Source of the DNA: Nostoc sp. UCD121
GTDB taxonomy: Bacteria; Cyanobacteriota; Cyanobacteriia; Cyanobacteriales; Nostocaceae
Length of the DNA stretch: 38,963 bases
Assembly: GCF_014222285.1 (NCBI RefSeq)
Contig: NZ_JACKZS010000055.1
Coordinates: 1-38,963, forward strand
Direction of reading: 5' to 3'
Shown: positions 22,676-30,840 of the stretch, in pieces
Position numbering within the stretch: the stretch's first letter is position 1
How the letters are laid out: each line of letters opens with the position of its first letter
Made by a program: the position numbers and the translations under genes
Notes under the pieces: generated by a model
What the model was told of the DNA's origin: nothing
The model's database searches: none
The model's input: only the letters and a program-made list of their open reading frames with translations

Positions 22676-24622
22676 TTAAACAGTGGTGATTTTGGATGCT
22701 TCAGTTATAGCTTCAACTTGTATCGGTGGCGCTTTTTCCTCAAAGGCGGCTAAGTCGAACCAAAAAGTTGTGCCAATGCCAACTTCACTAACTAGATGGA
22801 CTTTACTACGATGTCTGTCGATGATATTTCTGACAATCGATAATCCTAAACCTGTGCCTTCTAGGGTGTGAACTCGGTTTTCTACGCGAAAGAAGCGTTC
22901 AAAAATTGAGTGCTGGTCTTCTGTAGCGATGCCAATTCCAGTATCGGAAATTTCAATCCGCACTGGAGAAGATTGGCTGTGATTGGGTTTGAAATCTAGT
23001 TGGTAAGCGCGGATTGCTACTTTACCACCAGCTTTGGTAAATTTGAGGGCATTACCAATTAGGTTGCCAAAAACTTGTACTAACAGATCGTAATTACCCA
23101 TTACCAGGGGTAAATCAGTATCAACTTCCTGAAGAAGTTCAACACCTTTATCTTTTGCATTGAGTTGGTAAGTACGCAATGTTTGCTCGATCGCTTGGGC
23201 TAGATCCACTCCATCGAAGTTATACTGACGACCAGATTCGAGTTTTGATAAATCTAATACATCGTTAACTAGGCGGGTTAGGCGATCGGTTTCATGGTTA
23301 ACTGTTTGCAAGAACTCTTGCCGTTCTTCTAATCCTAAGTCTTCGCCGTAGTCATGCAGGGTTTCAATATAGGTTTTGATGTTAAATAAAGGCGTTCGTA
23401 GTTCGTGAGAAACGTTGCTGATAAATTGGCTTTTTGCATCGTTTAATTCCACCTCACGGGTTATGTCTTGGACGGTAATCGCAATGCCTTTGATGCTTTC
23501 TCTTTGCAGGTTGAGTACTGTAGTTAAGAGAATACGGATTGTTCGTTGGGTGGGTTGGTTAAGAAAAATGCGGAATTCGGCACTTTCACATTCGCCTGCT
23601 GCCATTTCATACAATGGGCCACTGATTTCCATTTGTACTGCTGGCGGCAAGTGATGCAACACATTGCAGCCGACCACATCAGCCGTTTCCCAGCCAAAAA
23701 TCCGCCGCGCTGTGGGGTTGACTAATATCACCTGCATGTTGTTATCAATCAACACAGCACCATCTGCGATCGTGGAAACTAGGGTTTCTAGCTTGGCTTT
23801 TTCGGCGGTCAGTTCTTCAATATTCTGTTCTTCATAGCGTTCTAATCGCTCTGCCATCTCATTAAAGCTTAAAATTAACTCCCCTAGTTCGCCCCCTAAA
23901 GGTAAATCAATGCGCTGCTTGAAATTCCCGGTAGCAATTTCCTTTACCCCCACCAGGAGTTCTTTTATAGGTTTAGTGATGGTCAAAGCGTTTATTACTC
24001 CTGCCAAAATCACCATTACCCAAATCGTGATAAAAACGGCAATGGTGACATCGCGGGTAAAATTGGTGGAGATGACAGCAGTTTGATTGGGATTGATACC
24101 GATCGCTAATACACCTAAGTATTTCTTATTAACTATCAGAGGAATAAATACATCGGTAACAATCCCATCTGGGGTCATGTGTTGCCGCACCATCGGCTTT
24201 TCCCCATCACCAGGGTAATCTTCTGGCAGTTGTATTCGCCGTTTAATGGTGAGAGAATTTTCTACCTCGGCTTCCCAAAAAGGTATGCCAAAGAAGATTT
24301 CCCCGGTTTCATCAGCGTAAAGCATATAACGCACGCTAGAGGTGCTGCTGTAGAAGCGTTGAGAAAATTGGGCAACCTCTGTGAGATTATTGTCAGCCAC
24401 GAGGGGGGCAACATTGGCAGCAAGCAGCAAACCCAAGTCACGCCCGAAGCGGGTGTCATTCATCCGCGCGTCCTGCTGAATTGTATTCACAGCCCAGAAG
24501 GTCAAACCACTCATCACCAAGGAAACCACCAATGTAGCCACAGCCAGCAGCTTAGTCTGGAGGGTGAACTCAGACCACCAACTTGCGATCGCATGTCGAA
24601 TTGTTTTTAACAGAGTTAGCAT
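22676..24622 (-). CDS. nblS: NblS-type sensor histidine kinase (DspA/Hik33)
   Basis: 648 residues. Order: membrane helix about 24-46, extracytoplasmic sensor region about 50-188 containing YSSTSSVRYMLYADETGEIF, second helix about 192-213, HAMP about 214-265, PAS about 275-390, HisKA with phospho-accepting H406 in FISNVSHELRTP, and HATPase with DTGIGI and GTGLGLSI. The YMLYADETGEIFFGIPFW sensor segment is characteristic of cyanobacterial NblS/Hik33, the conserved kinase controlling responses to high light, nutrient stress and cold, with RpaB as usual partner. No response regulator gene is adjacent, as is usual for nblS. A 431-bp gap separates it from pabAB upstream. Confidence 0.92.
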   Translation of the reverse strand: MLTLLKTIRHAIASWWSEFTLQTKLLAVATLVVSLVMSGLTFWAVNTIQQDARMNDTRFGRDLGLLLAANVAPLVADNNLTEVAQFSQRFYSSTSSVRYMLYADETGEIFFGIPFWEAEVENSLTIKRRIQLPEDYPGDGEKPMVRQHMTPDGIVTDVFIPLIVNKKYLGVLAIGINPNQTAVISTNFTRDVTIAVFITIWVMVILAGVINALTITKPIKELLVGVKEIATGNFKQRIDLPLGGELGELILSFNEMAERLERYEEQNIEELTAEKAKLETLVSTIADGAVLIDNNMQVILVNPTARRIFGWETADVVGCNVLHHLPPAVQMEISGPLYEMAAGECESAEFRIFLNQPTQRTIRILLTTVLNLQRESIKGIAITVQDITREVELNDAKSQFISNVSHELRTPLFNIKTYIETLHDYGEDLGLEERQEFLQTVNHETDRLTRLVNDVLDLSKLESGRQYNFDGVDLAQAIEQTLRTYQLNAKDKGVELLQEVDTDLPLVMGNYDLLVQVFGNLIGNALKFTKAGGKVAIRAYQLDFKPNHSQSSPVRIEISDTGIGIATEDQHSIFERFFRVENRVHTLEGTGLGLSIVRNIIDRHRSKVHLVSEVGIGTTFWFDLAAFEEKAPPIQVEAITEASKITTV

Positions 24623-25053
24623 CTTAAATAAAGTTGTTAGTAGTCTTTGTTATAAAGCCCAACAACTAAAAAATTAACAGTTAATTTGACAAATATGTTA
24701 GAGGAACGGGAACGGGGATTATCAGAGGATATCCCTGTTAGGGTTGTCTTAACGAATTTACCTCATTTGGGCGATCGGAGTTGAAAAAGAGGCAGGGGGG
24801 CAGGGAACAAGGGGAGCAACGCGAAAAAGTTAGATTATCGTGAAATAAAGAGAAAATTTTAGTAATTTTTTCTACTGAAATAGCCATGAATACACCTTTT
24901 TCTTTTTCTTCCCCTGCCTCTTGTTGATATCCAATTGAGGATTAAGGCGTTAAACCCTATTTTTTTAATATTGGTTACGCACAGATGAGTAGTCTAACAA
25001 AAATCCCACCTGTTGAGATTTTGAGCGAGTTACCCAACTGGGGTTAGCGGCGG
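24623..25053. other. Intergenic region, nblS upstream
   Basis: 431 bp. Contains a purine-rich low-complexity run (about 24785-24815) and a pyrimidine-rich run (about 24897-24925), which could pair with each other over 110 nt. No ORF with family resemblance. It holds the nblS promoter and the end of the pabAB transcript. Confidence 0.5.
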
Positions 25054-27252
25054 CTAGTAAACTGCTCGCACTTTTTTATAGCTATCAAAAGCCTCTGTTT
25101 CTAGTCCCTGGATATAATATTGGTTAGAATCAAAGGCTCCATGCGTGGCGATCATCATGGCATGAATCAACGCCTTTGCTTTCAAGAGTGTTTCTTGAAA
25201 CTCCATTTCAGGATCGGAAAGCGCCACAATGCCGCCGCCAATGCCAATTGAGGTTTGCTCTGGAGTCAGCACAGCAGTACGAATGACAATATTCAAATCA
25301 GCCGAACCATTCAATCCCAAAAAGCCGATCGCTCCTGAGTAAACTCCCCGTGCTTCTTGCTCTAATCGATCGATAATCTCAAGGGTTCTGAGTTTGGGAG
25401 CGCCTGTCATTGAACCGCCGGGAAAGGCGTTGCGAATGCAGTCTGTGGCGCTCATATCAGCGCGTAAATGACCGCGAATAGTCGTCACCAGTTGATGTAC
25501 AGTCGCATAGGTTTCTACATCCATCAATTTGGGAACATGGACAGTGCCGACTGCACAAACCCGTCCTAAATCATTGCGAAGCAAATCCACAATCATCAGA
25601 TTTTCAGCCCGATCTTTTTCACTGTTTTGCAATTTTTCACGCAGGATAAAATCTTCGTTGGGTGTTTTTCCTCGTGGTAGCGTTCCCTTAATGGGTTTTG
25701 TTTCCACCCAGCCTTGACAATCAATGTGCAGAAATCGCTCTGGAGATGAGCAGGCGATCGCTACATCGCCAAAGCGCAAAAATGCAGAGTAGGGAGCAGG
25801 ATTGATGCGGCGTAATGAACGATAGAATACCAGGGGATCGGGTGTTGTGTCTGTGTGAATCTTGTTTGTTAAACAAACTTGATAACTTTCTCCTTCGTGA
25901 ATTTCTTGCAAACACATCTGAATATTCTCAAGATAAGTCTTTTCAGACCGACTTAATCGGAAAATAACAGGTGTCTGAACTTCTGGTGGAACAATAGGCG
26001 ATAGGGGAAGAAGATGGTCAATCTGGTGTTTTATCCATTCAAACCAGGCTTCTGCTAATTCGTATTGTCCCTGCTGAATTAGGCAAAGTAGATAGAGGGT
26101 TTGCTCCTGGTGATCGACTGCAATCATTCGATCGGCCAACAGAAACATGGCATCAGGTAAGCTAGAGGCGTGATTTAATTTAGATCCGCACTCTGCTTTT
26201 AGTTCATAGCCAAAGTAACCCACAAACCCGCAGTTGAAATCGAAGGGTAAATGATCAGATGGGCAATGTCGTCGTTCAATTTCATCCTGGAGATATTCAA
26301 AAATCCCCTTTGTCTTACAGCTTATGGTATCGGACTGTGTAATGGTGAGTTCCTGCGTTAGCGAAGCGCTGCCGCCTACGGCAGATCGCGTCTGATAGCG
26401 AATCAGCAGACTGTTTTCGCCACTGCTATCTCCCATAAAGGAAAAGCGAGAAAGACCAGATTCAACCAGACTGCTGTCTAGCCAGAAGGTATTTGGTGAT
26501 TCGCCAAACAAATGCACAAACATTTGCTCGCTATCAGGATACAAATTCAGCTTGTGTGTACAAAGTTGAAATTCCTGTTGCTGTTTTTGGGAACAAGAAC
26601 TTGCAGGTATGGAAGCATCACCGCTATCTCCTACCCAATAGTGTTTTCTCGGACTATTGCCGCGCTCTTGAGCAAATTTTAGGGTAATCTCTCTAAAATT
26701 CTCGAATAAGGTTTGTCCATATTGAGTACAGATTGACTCTGGATGAAACTGCACACCCCATAGCGGCAAGGATCGATGGCGCATTCCCATCACCAGATTG
26801 TCCTCTGTCCACGCTACTTTTTCTAAACAGTCTGGTAGGTCATTTGCAACCAGCAAAGAATGGTAGCGCACAACAGAGAAAGGAGAAGGAATCCCCGCAA
26901 ACAAATCAGTACCACTGTGATAAACTTCACTGATCCGACCATGCTGAACTTCAGGTGCATGAATAACTTTTCCTCCATACTCGTTACCAAGTCCTTGATG
27001 TCCAAGACAAACACCTAGAAGAGGTACTTGGGTATTTTGAATAGCTTGACTACAAATCCCAAAATCTTTTAGATTCTCAGGACGGCCTGGCCCTGGTGAA
27101 ATTACAATGTTGTCAAATTCCCAATGTTGCAGTTCATCCCATGTAAATTGATTGTTGTAAATCACAGTGGGATATTCTGCATTTACTTCTGCAATTAATT
27201 GGTAAAGATTAAAAGTATAAGAGTCATAATTATCAATAATTAGGGTTTTCAT
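25054..27252 (-). CDS. pabAB: Aminodeoxychorismate synthase, fused PabA-PabB
   Basis: 732 residues. Glutamine amidotransferase about 1-195 (C82 in LLGVCLGHQG, catalytic His in GVQFHPES) precedes the chorismate-binding domain about 230-710 (NLNIVIRTAV, MTGAPKLRT, GIGGGIV). The lysine in PIKGT (K522) is the mark of PabB; anthranilate synthase has alanine there (PIAGT). The amidotransferase-first order also matches plant-type ADC synthase. Product: 4-amino-4-deoxychorismate for folate. Residues about 285-297 (QTRSAVGGSASL) read from a GC-rich palindromic repeat inserted in frame (26352-26400), apparently tolerated in the linker. No lyase (PabC) gene is adjacent. A hairpin at 27414-27462 separates it from cysA. 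Confidence 0.9.
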   Translation of the reverse strand: MKTLIIDNYDSYTFNLYQLIAEVNAEYPTVIYNNQFTWDELQHWEFDNIVISPGPGRPENLKDFGICSQAIQNTQVPLLGVCLGHQGLGNEYGGKVIHAPEVQHGRISEVYHSGTDLFAGIPSPFSVVRYHSLLVANDLPDCLEKVAWTEDNLVMGMRHRSLPLWGVQFHPESICTQYGQTLFENFREITLKFAQERGNSPRKHYWVGDSGDASIPASSCSQKQQQEFQLCTHKLNLYPDSEQMFVHLFGESPNTFWLDSSLVESGLSRFSFMGDSSGENSLLIRYQTRSAVGGSASLTQELTITQSDTISCKTKGIFEYLQDEIERRHCPSDHLPFDFNCGFVGYFGYELKAECGSKLNHASSLPDAMFLLADRMIAVDHQEQTLYLLCLIQQGQYELAEAWFEWIKHQIDHLLPLSPIVPPEVQTPVIFRLSRSEKTYLENIQMCLQEIHEGESYQVCLTNKIHTDTTPDPLVFYRSLRRINPAPYSAFLRFGDVAIACSSPERFLHIDCQGWVETKPIKGTLPRGKTPNEDFILREKLQNSEKDRAENLMIVDLLRNDLGRVCAVGTVHVPKLMDVETYATVHQLVTTIRGHLRADMSATDCIRNAFPGGSMTGAPKLRTLEIIDRLEQEARGVYSGAIGFLGLNGSADLNIVIRTAVLTPEQTSIGIGGGIVALSDPEMEFQETLLKAKALIHAMMIATHGAFDSNQYYIQGLETEAFDSYKKVRAVY
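26352..26400. repeat. GC-rich dispersed repeat inserted in frame in pabAB
   Basis: GCGTTAGCGAAGCGCTGCCG and CCTACGGCAGATCGCG words, with an inner palindrome CTGCCG/CGGCAG, interrupt the coding region between the strands ...LLIRY and TQELTI. The same GTTAGCG words occur at 4102-4134. The length keeps the reading frame. Confidence 0.55.
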
Positions 27253-27486
27253 CTTGGAAGTTTCGGTGTTGTTATCCCTCTAGCCTAAGAGGATGTTTGA
27301 AAAGTTGTGATTGATGTATATTCCGAAATGGAAATAAGCTTAAAACCCTTACCAATGAAAAATGACAGCCTTAGCCAGTTAGCTTTAATTGCGCCGACCT
27401 ACTTACGTAGATTAAAACCCCTAGTTAATCGCTGTATAATTCAGCTATTAGCTAGGGGTTTTGACCATTGGGAAACTGGCAAAAGT
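27253..27486. other. Intergenic region pabAB/cysA with a hairpin
   Basis: 234 bp. A plus-strand frame of about 62 codons (27307-27495) has no family resemblance and contains the hairpin below; I do not call it. Confidence 0.5.
27414..27462 (-). terminator. Rho-independent-type terminator of cysA
   Basis: AAAACCCCTAG at 27414-27424 pairs with CTAGGGGTTTT at 27452-27462, with TAAT/ATTA adding to the stem after one bulge. It lies 25 bp past the cysA stop codon, and the T run follows the GGGG arm on the minus strand. It can also act on the plus strand. Confidence 0.75.
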
Positions 27487-28503
27487 CTAAATTGAATAAG
27501 ACACCGGGAAGGATTTCGCATCCTTTGGCTTGACATATATACGCTGTTTCGGTTCTAACTCTAAGTCATTAAAGCGATCGCGTGTTAAATGCGCCATCAC
27601 CACTTGCCCATCATCGAAAGTTAATTCTACCTGAATTTCCCAACCCAAATGTATCAATCGGCTCACTGTCGCAACGGTAGTAGTACCGTTAGCAACCTTT
27701 TCTAAAATCACATCTTGCGGACGCAAAAATACTTGTGGATGTGGCGCATCAAACCCGCTACTTTGAAAAATCTTCGAGTTGCTGGGTAATACATTTACCG
27801 GGCCGATGAAGCTCATCACAAATGCGGTGGCAGGATTATCATATATTTCCGATGGTGTCCCTACCTGTTCCACGCGCCCTTTATTCATGACCACAACTTC
27901 ATCGGAAACTTCCATTGCTTCCTCTTGGTCGTGGGTGACAAAAACCGTGGTAACATGAACCTCATCATGTAGGCGGCGTAACCATGCCCGTAAATCTTTG
28001 CGGACTTTAGCATCAAGTGCGCCAAAGGGTTCATCTAGGAGTAACACTTCAGGTTCTACTGCTAATGCCCTTGCTAAGGCTACCCGTTGTCTTTGACCAC
28101 CAGAAAGTTGTGATGGATAGCGATCGCCTAATCCACTCAATTGCACCAAATCTAGTAATTGTTCTACCTTTCCTTTAATCTTCTTTGGCTGTGCCTTCCG
28201 AATTTCTAAGCCAAAAGCAATATTCTGCCTGACGGTCAAATGCTTAAATAGGGCATAGTGCTGAAATACAAAGCCAATATTGCGCTGCTGCACGCTTTGG
28301 TATGTAGCATCCTTACCAGTAAGCAGGATTTTGCCGCTATCTGGCATTTCTAAACCTGAAATTAACCGTAATAGCGTAGATTTACCCGACCCCGACGGGC
28401 CAAGCAACGCAACTAACGAACCACTCTTAATTTCCAGGCTAACCTCATCAACTGCCTTGAAACTCCCGAATTGTTTGGAGACATTCTCAACTACTATGCC
28501 CAC
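27487..28503 (-). CDS. cysA: Sulfate ABC transporter ATP-binding protein
   Basis: 338 residues. ATPase domain about 1-235 with Walker A GPSGSGKST (35-43), Q-loop VFQHYALF, signature LSGGQRQRVALARAL, Walker B VLLLDEP and H-loop FVTHDQEEA; a C-terminal TOBE/regulatory region about 240-338 with VFLRPQD. The sequence GSLVALLGPSGSGKSTLLRL and the pattern of the C-terminal region (FIGPVNVLP) match cyanobacterial CysA. It energises sulfate/thiosulfate import with CysT, CysW and SbpA/CysP, none of which is in this window, so it is an orphan here. Expected to respond to sulfur limitation. Upstream by 94 bp on the same strand is the YidD-like gene. Confidence 0.88.
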   Translation of the reverse strand: MGIVVENVSKQFGSFKAVDEVSLEIKSGSLVALLGPSGSGKSTLLRLISGLEMPDSGKILLTGKDATYQSVQQRNIGFVFQHYALFKHLTVRQNIAFGLEIRKAQPKKIKGKVEQLLDLVQLSGLGDRYPSQLSGGQRQRVALARALAVEPEVLLLDEPFGALDAKVRKDLRAWLRRLHDEVHVTTVFVTHDQEEAMEVSDEVVVMNKGRVEQVGTPSEIYDNPATAFVMSFIGPVNVLPSNSKIFQSSGFDAPHPQVFLRPQDVILEKVANGTTTVATVSRLIHLGWEIQVELTFDDGQVVMAHLTRDRFNDLELEPKQRIYVKPKDAKSFPVSYSI

Positions 28504-28597
28504 TGCTGCTATACCTCTGCAACTAAATCTACAGATCCTTGGTAGGATTACTGTGTCTTACATATACCATACATAGTTATTTATAGATGAACAAGAT

Positions 28598-29119
28598 TTA
28601 GCTACCGCAACTGCCGCAGTCGAGGAAGCTACAATCAGCGCCACTGCAATCAAGAAAACCACAATCCGGGGGACTACAATCAGGAGTCATATTAAGTATC
28701 TCGGCACAATTGCAGCCCAAATCGGCACAATCTAAACATTCAGTATTGTTGCTGTTAATAAATGATGTTTGACCAACTTTACCAGATGCTTGTTTTCGTT
28801 GCTGTGTTTCTGCTTCCTCCTCTGTGGATTCTTCGGAATTTTCGATTTGCATAGACACATAGCGGAAAGCTACTGCGTGTTTCCGCAAAATATGGTTAGC
28901 TTCTTTACAAGCTTGAAATCGTTCACGACTATTGACTAATGCTACTTTTAACCCTTCCTTAGCAATTACCCGCTTGAAGTACCCAGAGCAAGATTCGCCG
29001 CCATATAGTATTCTGTGGGCACAAGCAAAACCTTTGTGTGGGGAAATGTGCTTTTGATATCCGGTAATTGCGGCGGCACTAACTTGTCTAGTAAAAGAAT
29101 CGAACAAGGAAATCTGCAT
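28598..29119 (-). CDS. yidD: YidD-family protein with a cysteine-rich tail
   Basis: 173 residues. The first 85 residues are a YidD-type domain (ITGYQKHISPHKGFACAHRI, then GGESCSGYFKRVI), the family linked to insertion of membrane proteins together with YidC. Residues about 95-125 are an acidic/glutamine linker. The last 46 residues hold ten cysteines (128, 131, 136, 138, 148, 153, 158, 163, 168, 171) in a DC-x3-DC rhythm, a composition seen in metal-binding or sulfur-rich tails; none of this is in standard YidD proteins. No signal peptide. It is divergent from chlP (212 bp apart), with an STRR-like tandem repeat between them. Confidence 0.8.
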   Translation of the reverse strand: MQISLFDSFTRQVSAAAITGYQKHISPHKGFACAHRILYGGESCSGYFKRVIAKEGLKVALVNSRERFQACKEANHILRKHAVAFRYVSMQIENSEESTEEEAETQQRKQASGKVGQTSFINSNNTECLDCADLGCNCAEILNMTPDCSPPDCGFLDCSGADCSFLDCGSCGS

Positions 29120-29153
29120 ATTGGGGACTGGGGACTAGGCAATATTCTTCATT

Positions 29154-29202
29154 CTTCCCAATTCCCAATTCCCAATTCCCAATGCCCAATTCCCAATTCC
29201 CA
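29154..29202. repeat. Heptanucleotide tandem repeat (STRR-like)
   Basis: Seven consecutive 7-bp units of ATTCCCA with minor variants (CTTCCCA, ATGCCCA) between yidD and chlP. Preceded by two GGGGACT units. Same class as the repeat at 7160-7187. Confidence 0.85.
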
Positions 29203-29331
29203 ACCCTCAATTCGTATCGAAACATTAAGGAATATTGCATTTAAGCAGAAACCTAGAGGAAAAGCGCCAAATCACTAGAAAGACCGTGGTAGTATGCTCT
29301 CGGTAAATGTGAAGATTTGGGAGAAAGACCT

Positions 29332-30552
29332 TTGACACTACGGGTTGCTGTTATTGGGTCAGGCCCTGCTGGTTCATCTGCCGCTGAAACACTGGCAGCC
29401 TCTGGGATTGAAACCTACTTATTTGAGCGGAAGCTAGACAATGCAAAGCCTTGTGGGGGAGCAATTCCCCTCTGTATGGTGAGTGAATTTGACTTACCAC
29501 CAGAGATTATCGATCGCCGGGTACGGAAGATGAAAATGATTTCACCTTCTAATCGGGAAGTTGATATTAATCTGGTAAATGAAGATGAATATATAGGAAT
29601 GTGCCGCCGGGAAGTGCTGGATGGCTTTTTGCGTAATCGCGCGGCAAAATTAGGCGCAAATTTAATTAATGCCACTGTTCATAAACTTGATATACCAGGA
29701 AACAATACCGATCCCTATACCATCCATTACGTTGACCATACAGAAGGTATCTCACAGGGGATTGCCAAAACCCTGAAGGTGGATTTAATCATTGGGGCAG
29801 ATGGGGCTAATTCTCGCGTTGCCAAAGAAATGGACGCTGGGGATTACAATTATGCGATCGCTTTCCAAGAGCGAATTCGCTTACCCGAAGACAAAATGGC
29901 CTACTATAACGACCTCGCCGAAATGTATGTTGGTGATGACGTTTCGACCGATTTCTACGCTTGGGTTTTCCCCAAATATGACCACGTAGCTGTCGGTACT
30001 GGCACAATGCACATCAATAAAGCCAGCATCAAACAGTTACAAGCTGGTATCCGCGCCCGTGCTTCCGAGAAACTGGCAGGCGGTAAAATCATCAAAGTCG
30101 AAGCACACCCCATCCCTGAACATCCCCGTCCCCGTCGTGTCGTTGGTCGCATCGCTTTGGTGGGAGATGCTGCCGGTTATGTTACCAAATCCTCTGGCGA
30201 AGGTATTTATTTTGCCGCTAAATCTGGGCGGATGTGTGCCGAAACCATTGTAGAAACCTCTAACGGTGGTAGCCGGATTCCTACAGAAGGCGACCTCAAG
30301 GTTTACCTGAAGCGTTGGGATAAAAGATACGGACTCACCTACAAGGTGCTGGACATTCTGCAAAGCGTGTTCTATCGTTCCGACGCTACCCGCGAAGCGT
30401 TTGTGGAAATGTGTGATGACCTTGATGTACAACGGCTAACATTCGATAGCTATCTGTATAAAACGGTTGTCCCAGCTAATCCCATCACCCAACTGAAGAT
30501 TACTGCCAAAACCATTGGTAGTCTAATTCGGGGTAATGCCCTTGCACCTTAA
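29332..30552 (+). CDS. chlP: Geranylgeranyl diphosphate reductase
   Basis: FAD-dependent enzyme reducing the geranylgeranyl chain to phytyl for chlorophyll a, tocopherol and phylloquinone, acting at the thylakoid membrane with NADPH. From the TTG at 29332 it has 406 residues (MTLRVAVIGSGPAG), the usual cyanobacterial start, with GGGAGA eight bases upstream; a TTG five codons earlier is an alternative. The dinucleotide-binding GSGPAGSSAAE is at the N-terminus; KPCGGAIPLCMV, GADGANSRVAK and GDAAGYVTKSSGEGIYFA are family motifs. It is divergent from the YidD-like gene and converges on the FAD oxidoreductase across a hairpin. Confidence 0.97.
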   Translation: MTLRVAVIGSGPAGSSAAETLAASGIETYLFERKLDNAKPCGGAIPLCMVSEFDLPPEIIDRRVRKMKMISPSNREVDINLVNEDEYIGMCRREVLDGFLRNRAAKLGANLINATVHKLDIPGNNTDPYTIHYVDHTEGISQGIAKTLKVDLIIGADGANSRVAKEMDAGDYNYAIAFQERIRLPEDKMAYYNDLAEMYVGDDVSTDFYAWVFPKYDHVAVGTGTMHINKASIKQLQAGIRARASEKLAGGKIIKVEAHPIPEHPRPRRVVGRIALVGDAAGYVTKSSGEGIYFAAKSGRMCAETIVETSNGGSRIPTEGDLKVYLKRWDKRYGLTYKVLDILQSVFYRSDATREAFVEMCDDLDVQRLTFDSYLYKTVVPANPITQLKITAKTIGSLIRGNALAP

Positions 30553-30597
30553 TTGAGGGCAAAGGACTGGGAATTCCAACAAATAAATTACTCAATT

Positions 30598-30656
30598 TTG
30601 TGGGGTGGATATCTTACACGCTGATTAATCAGGGCGGCAAGATGCCCACCCCACAA
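30598..30656. terminator. Bidirectional hairpin between chlP and the FAD oxidoreductase
   Basis: TTGTGGGGTGG at 30598-30608 pairs with CCACCCCACAA at 30646-30656, with ATCTT/AAGAT extending the stem. It lies about 45 bp beyond the chlP stop between convergent genes. The TGTGGGGTGG...CCACCCCACA form is a frequent dispersed palindrome in Nostocales. Confidence 0.7.
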
Positions 30657-30840
30657 CATGTATCAACACTTCGGACAGAATTAAACAGTCAACTAATGTC
30701 TTAGTCAGAGATACCCCCTTTTAACTCAATACATAAGAATTTCTTCCTTATCTCTTCCTTTGCGTCCTTTGCGTCCTTTGCGGTTCGTTAAAAAATTTAC
30801 TTTGACAAAGCTTAAAGCCTTAACCAAACCGTATTCCCTT
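30657..30840. repeat. Short tandem CCTTTGCGT repeat
   Basis: Around 30753-30785 the unit CCTTTGCGT/CCTTTGCGG occurs three times in a row (TTCCTTTGCGTCCTTTGCG), just before a T/A run. It resembles the CTCTGCG-type phrase near 2975-2995. No ORF is supported in this 184-bp remainder. Confidence 0.6.

Noticed and set aside
25054..27252. Annotation as anthranilate synthase TrpEG
   Set aside because: PIKGT in place of PIAGT and the amidotransferase-first order point to aminodeoxychorismate synthase.
27307..27495. 62-codon plus-strand frame between pabAB and cysA
   Set aside because: It contains the complete hairpin terminator of cysA, overlaps the cysA 3' end and has no recognisable features.
29154..29202. 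CRISPR-like array
   Set aside because: Units are 7 bp without spacers, the STRR tandem type.
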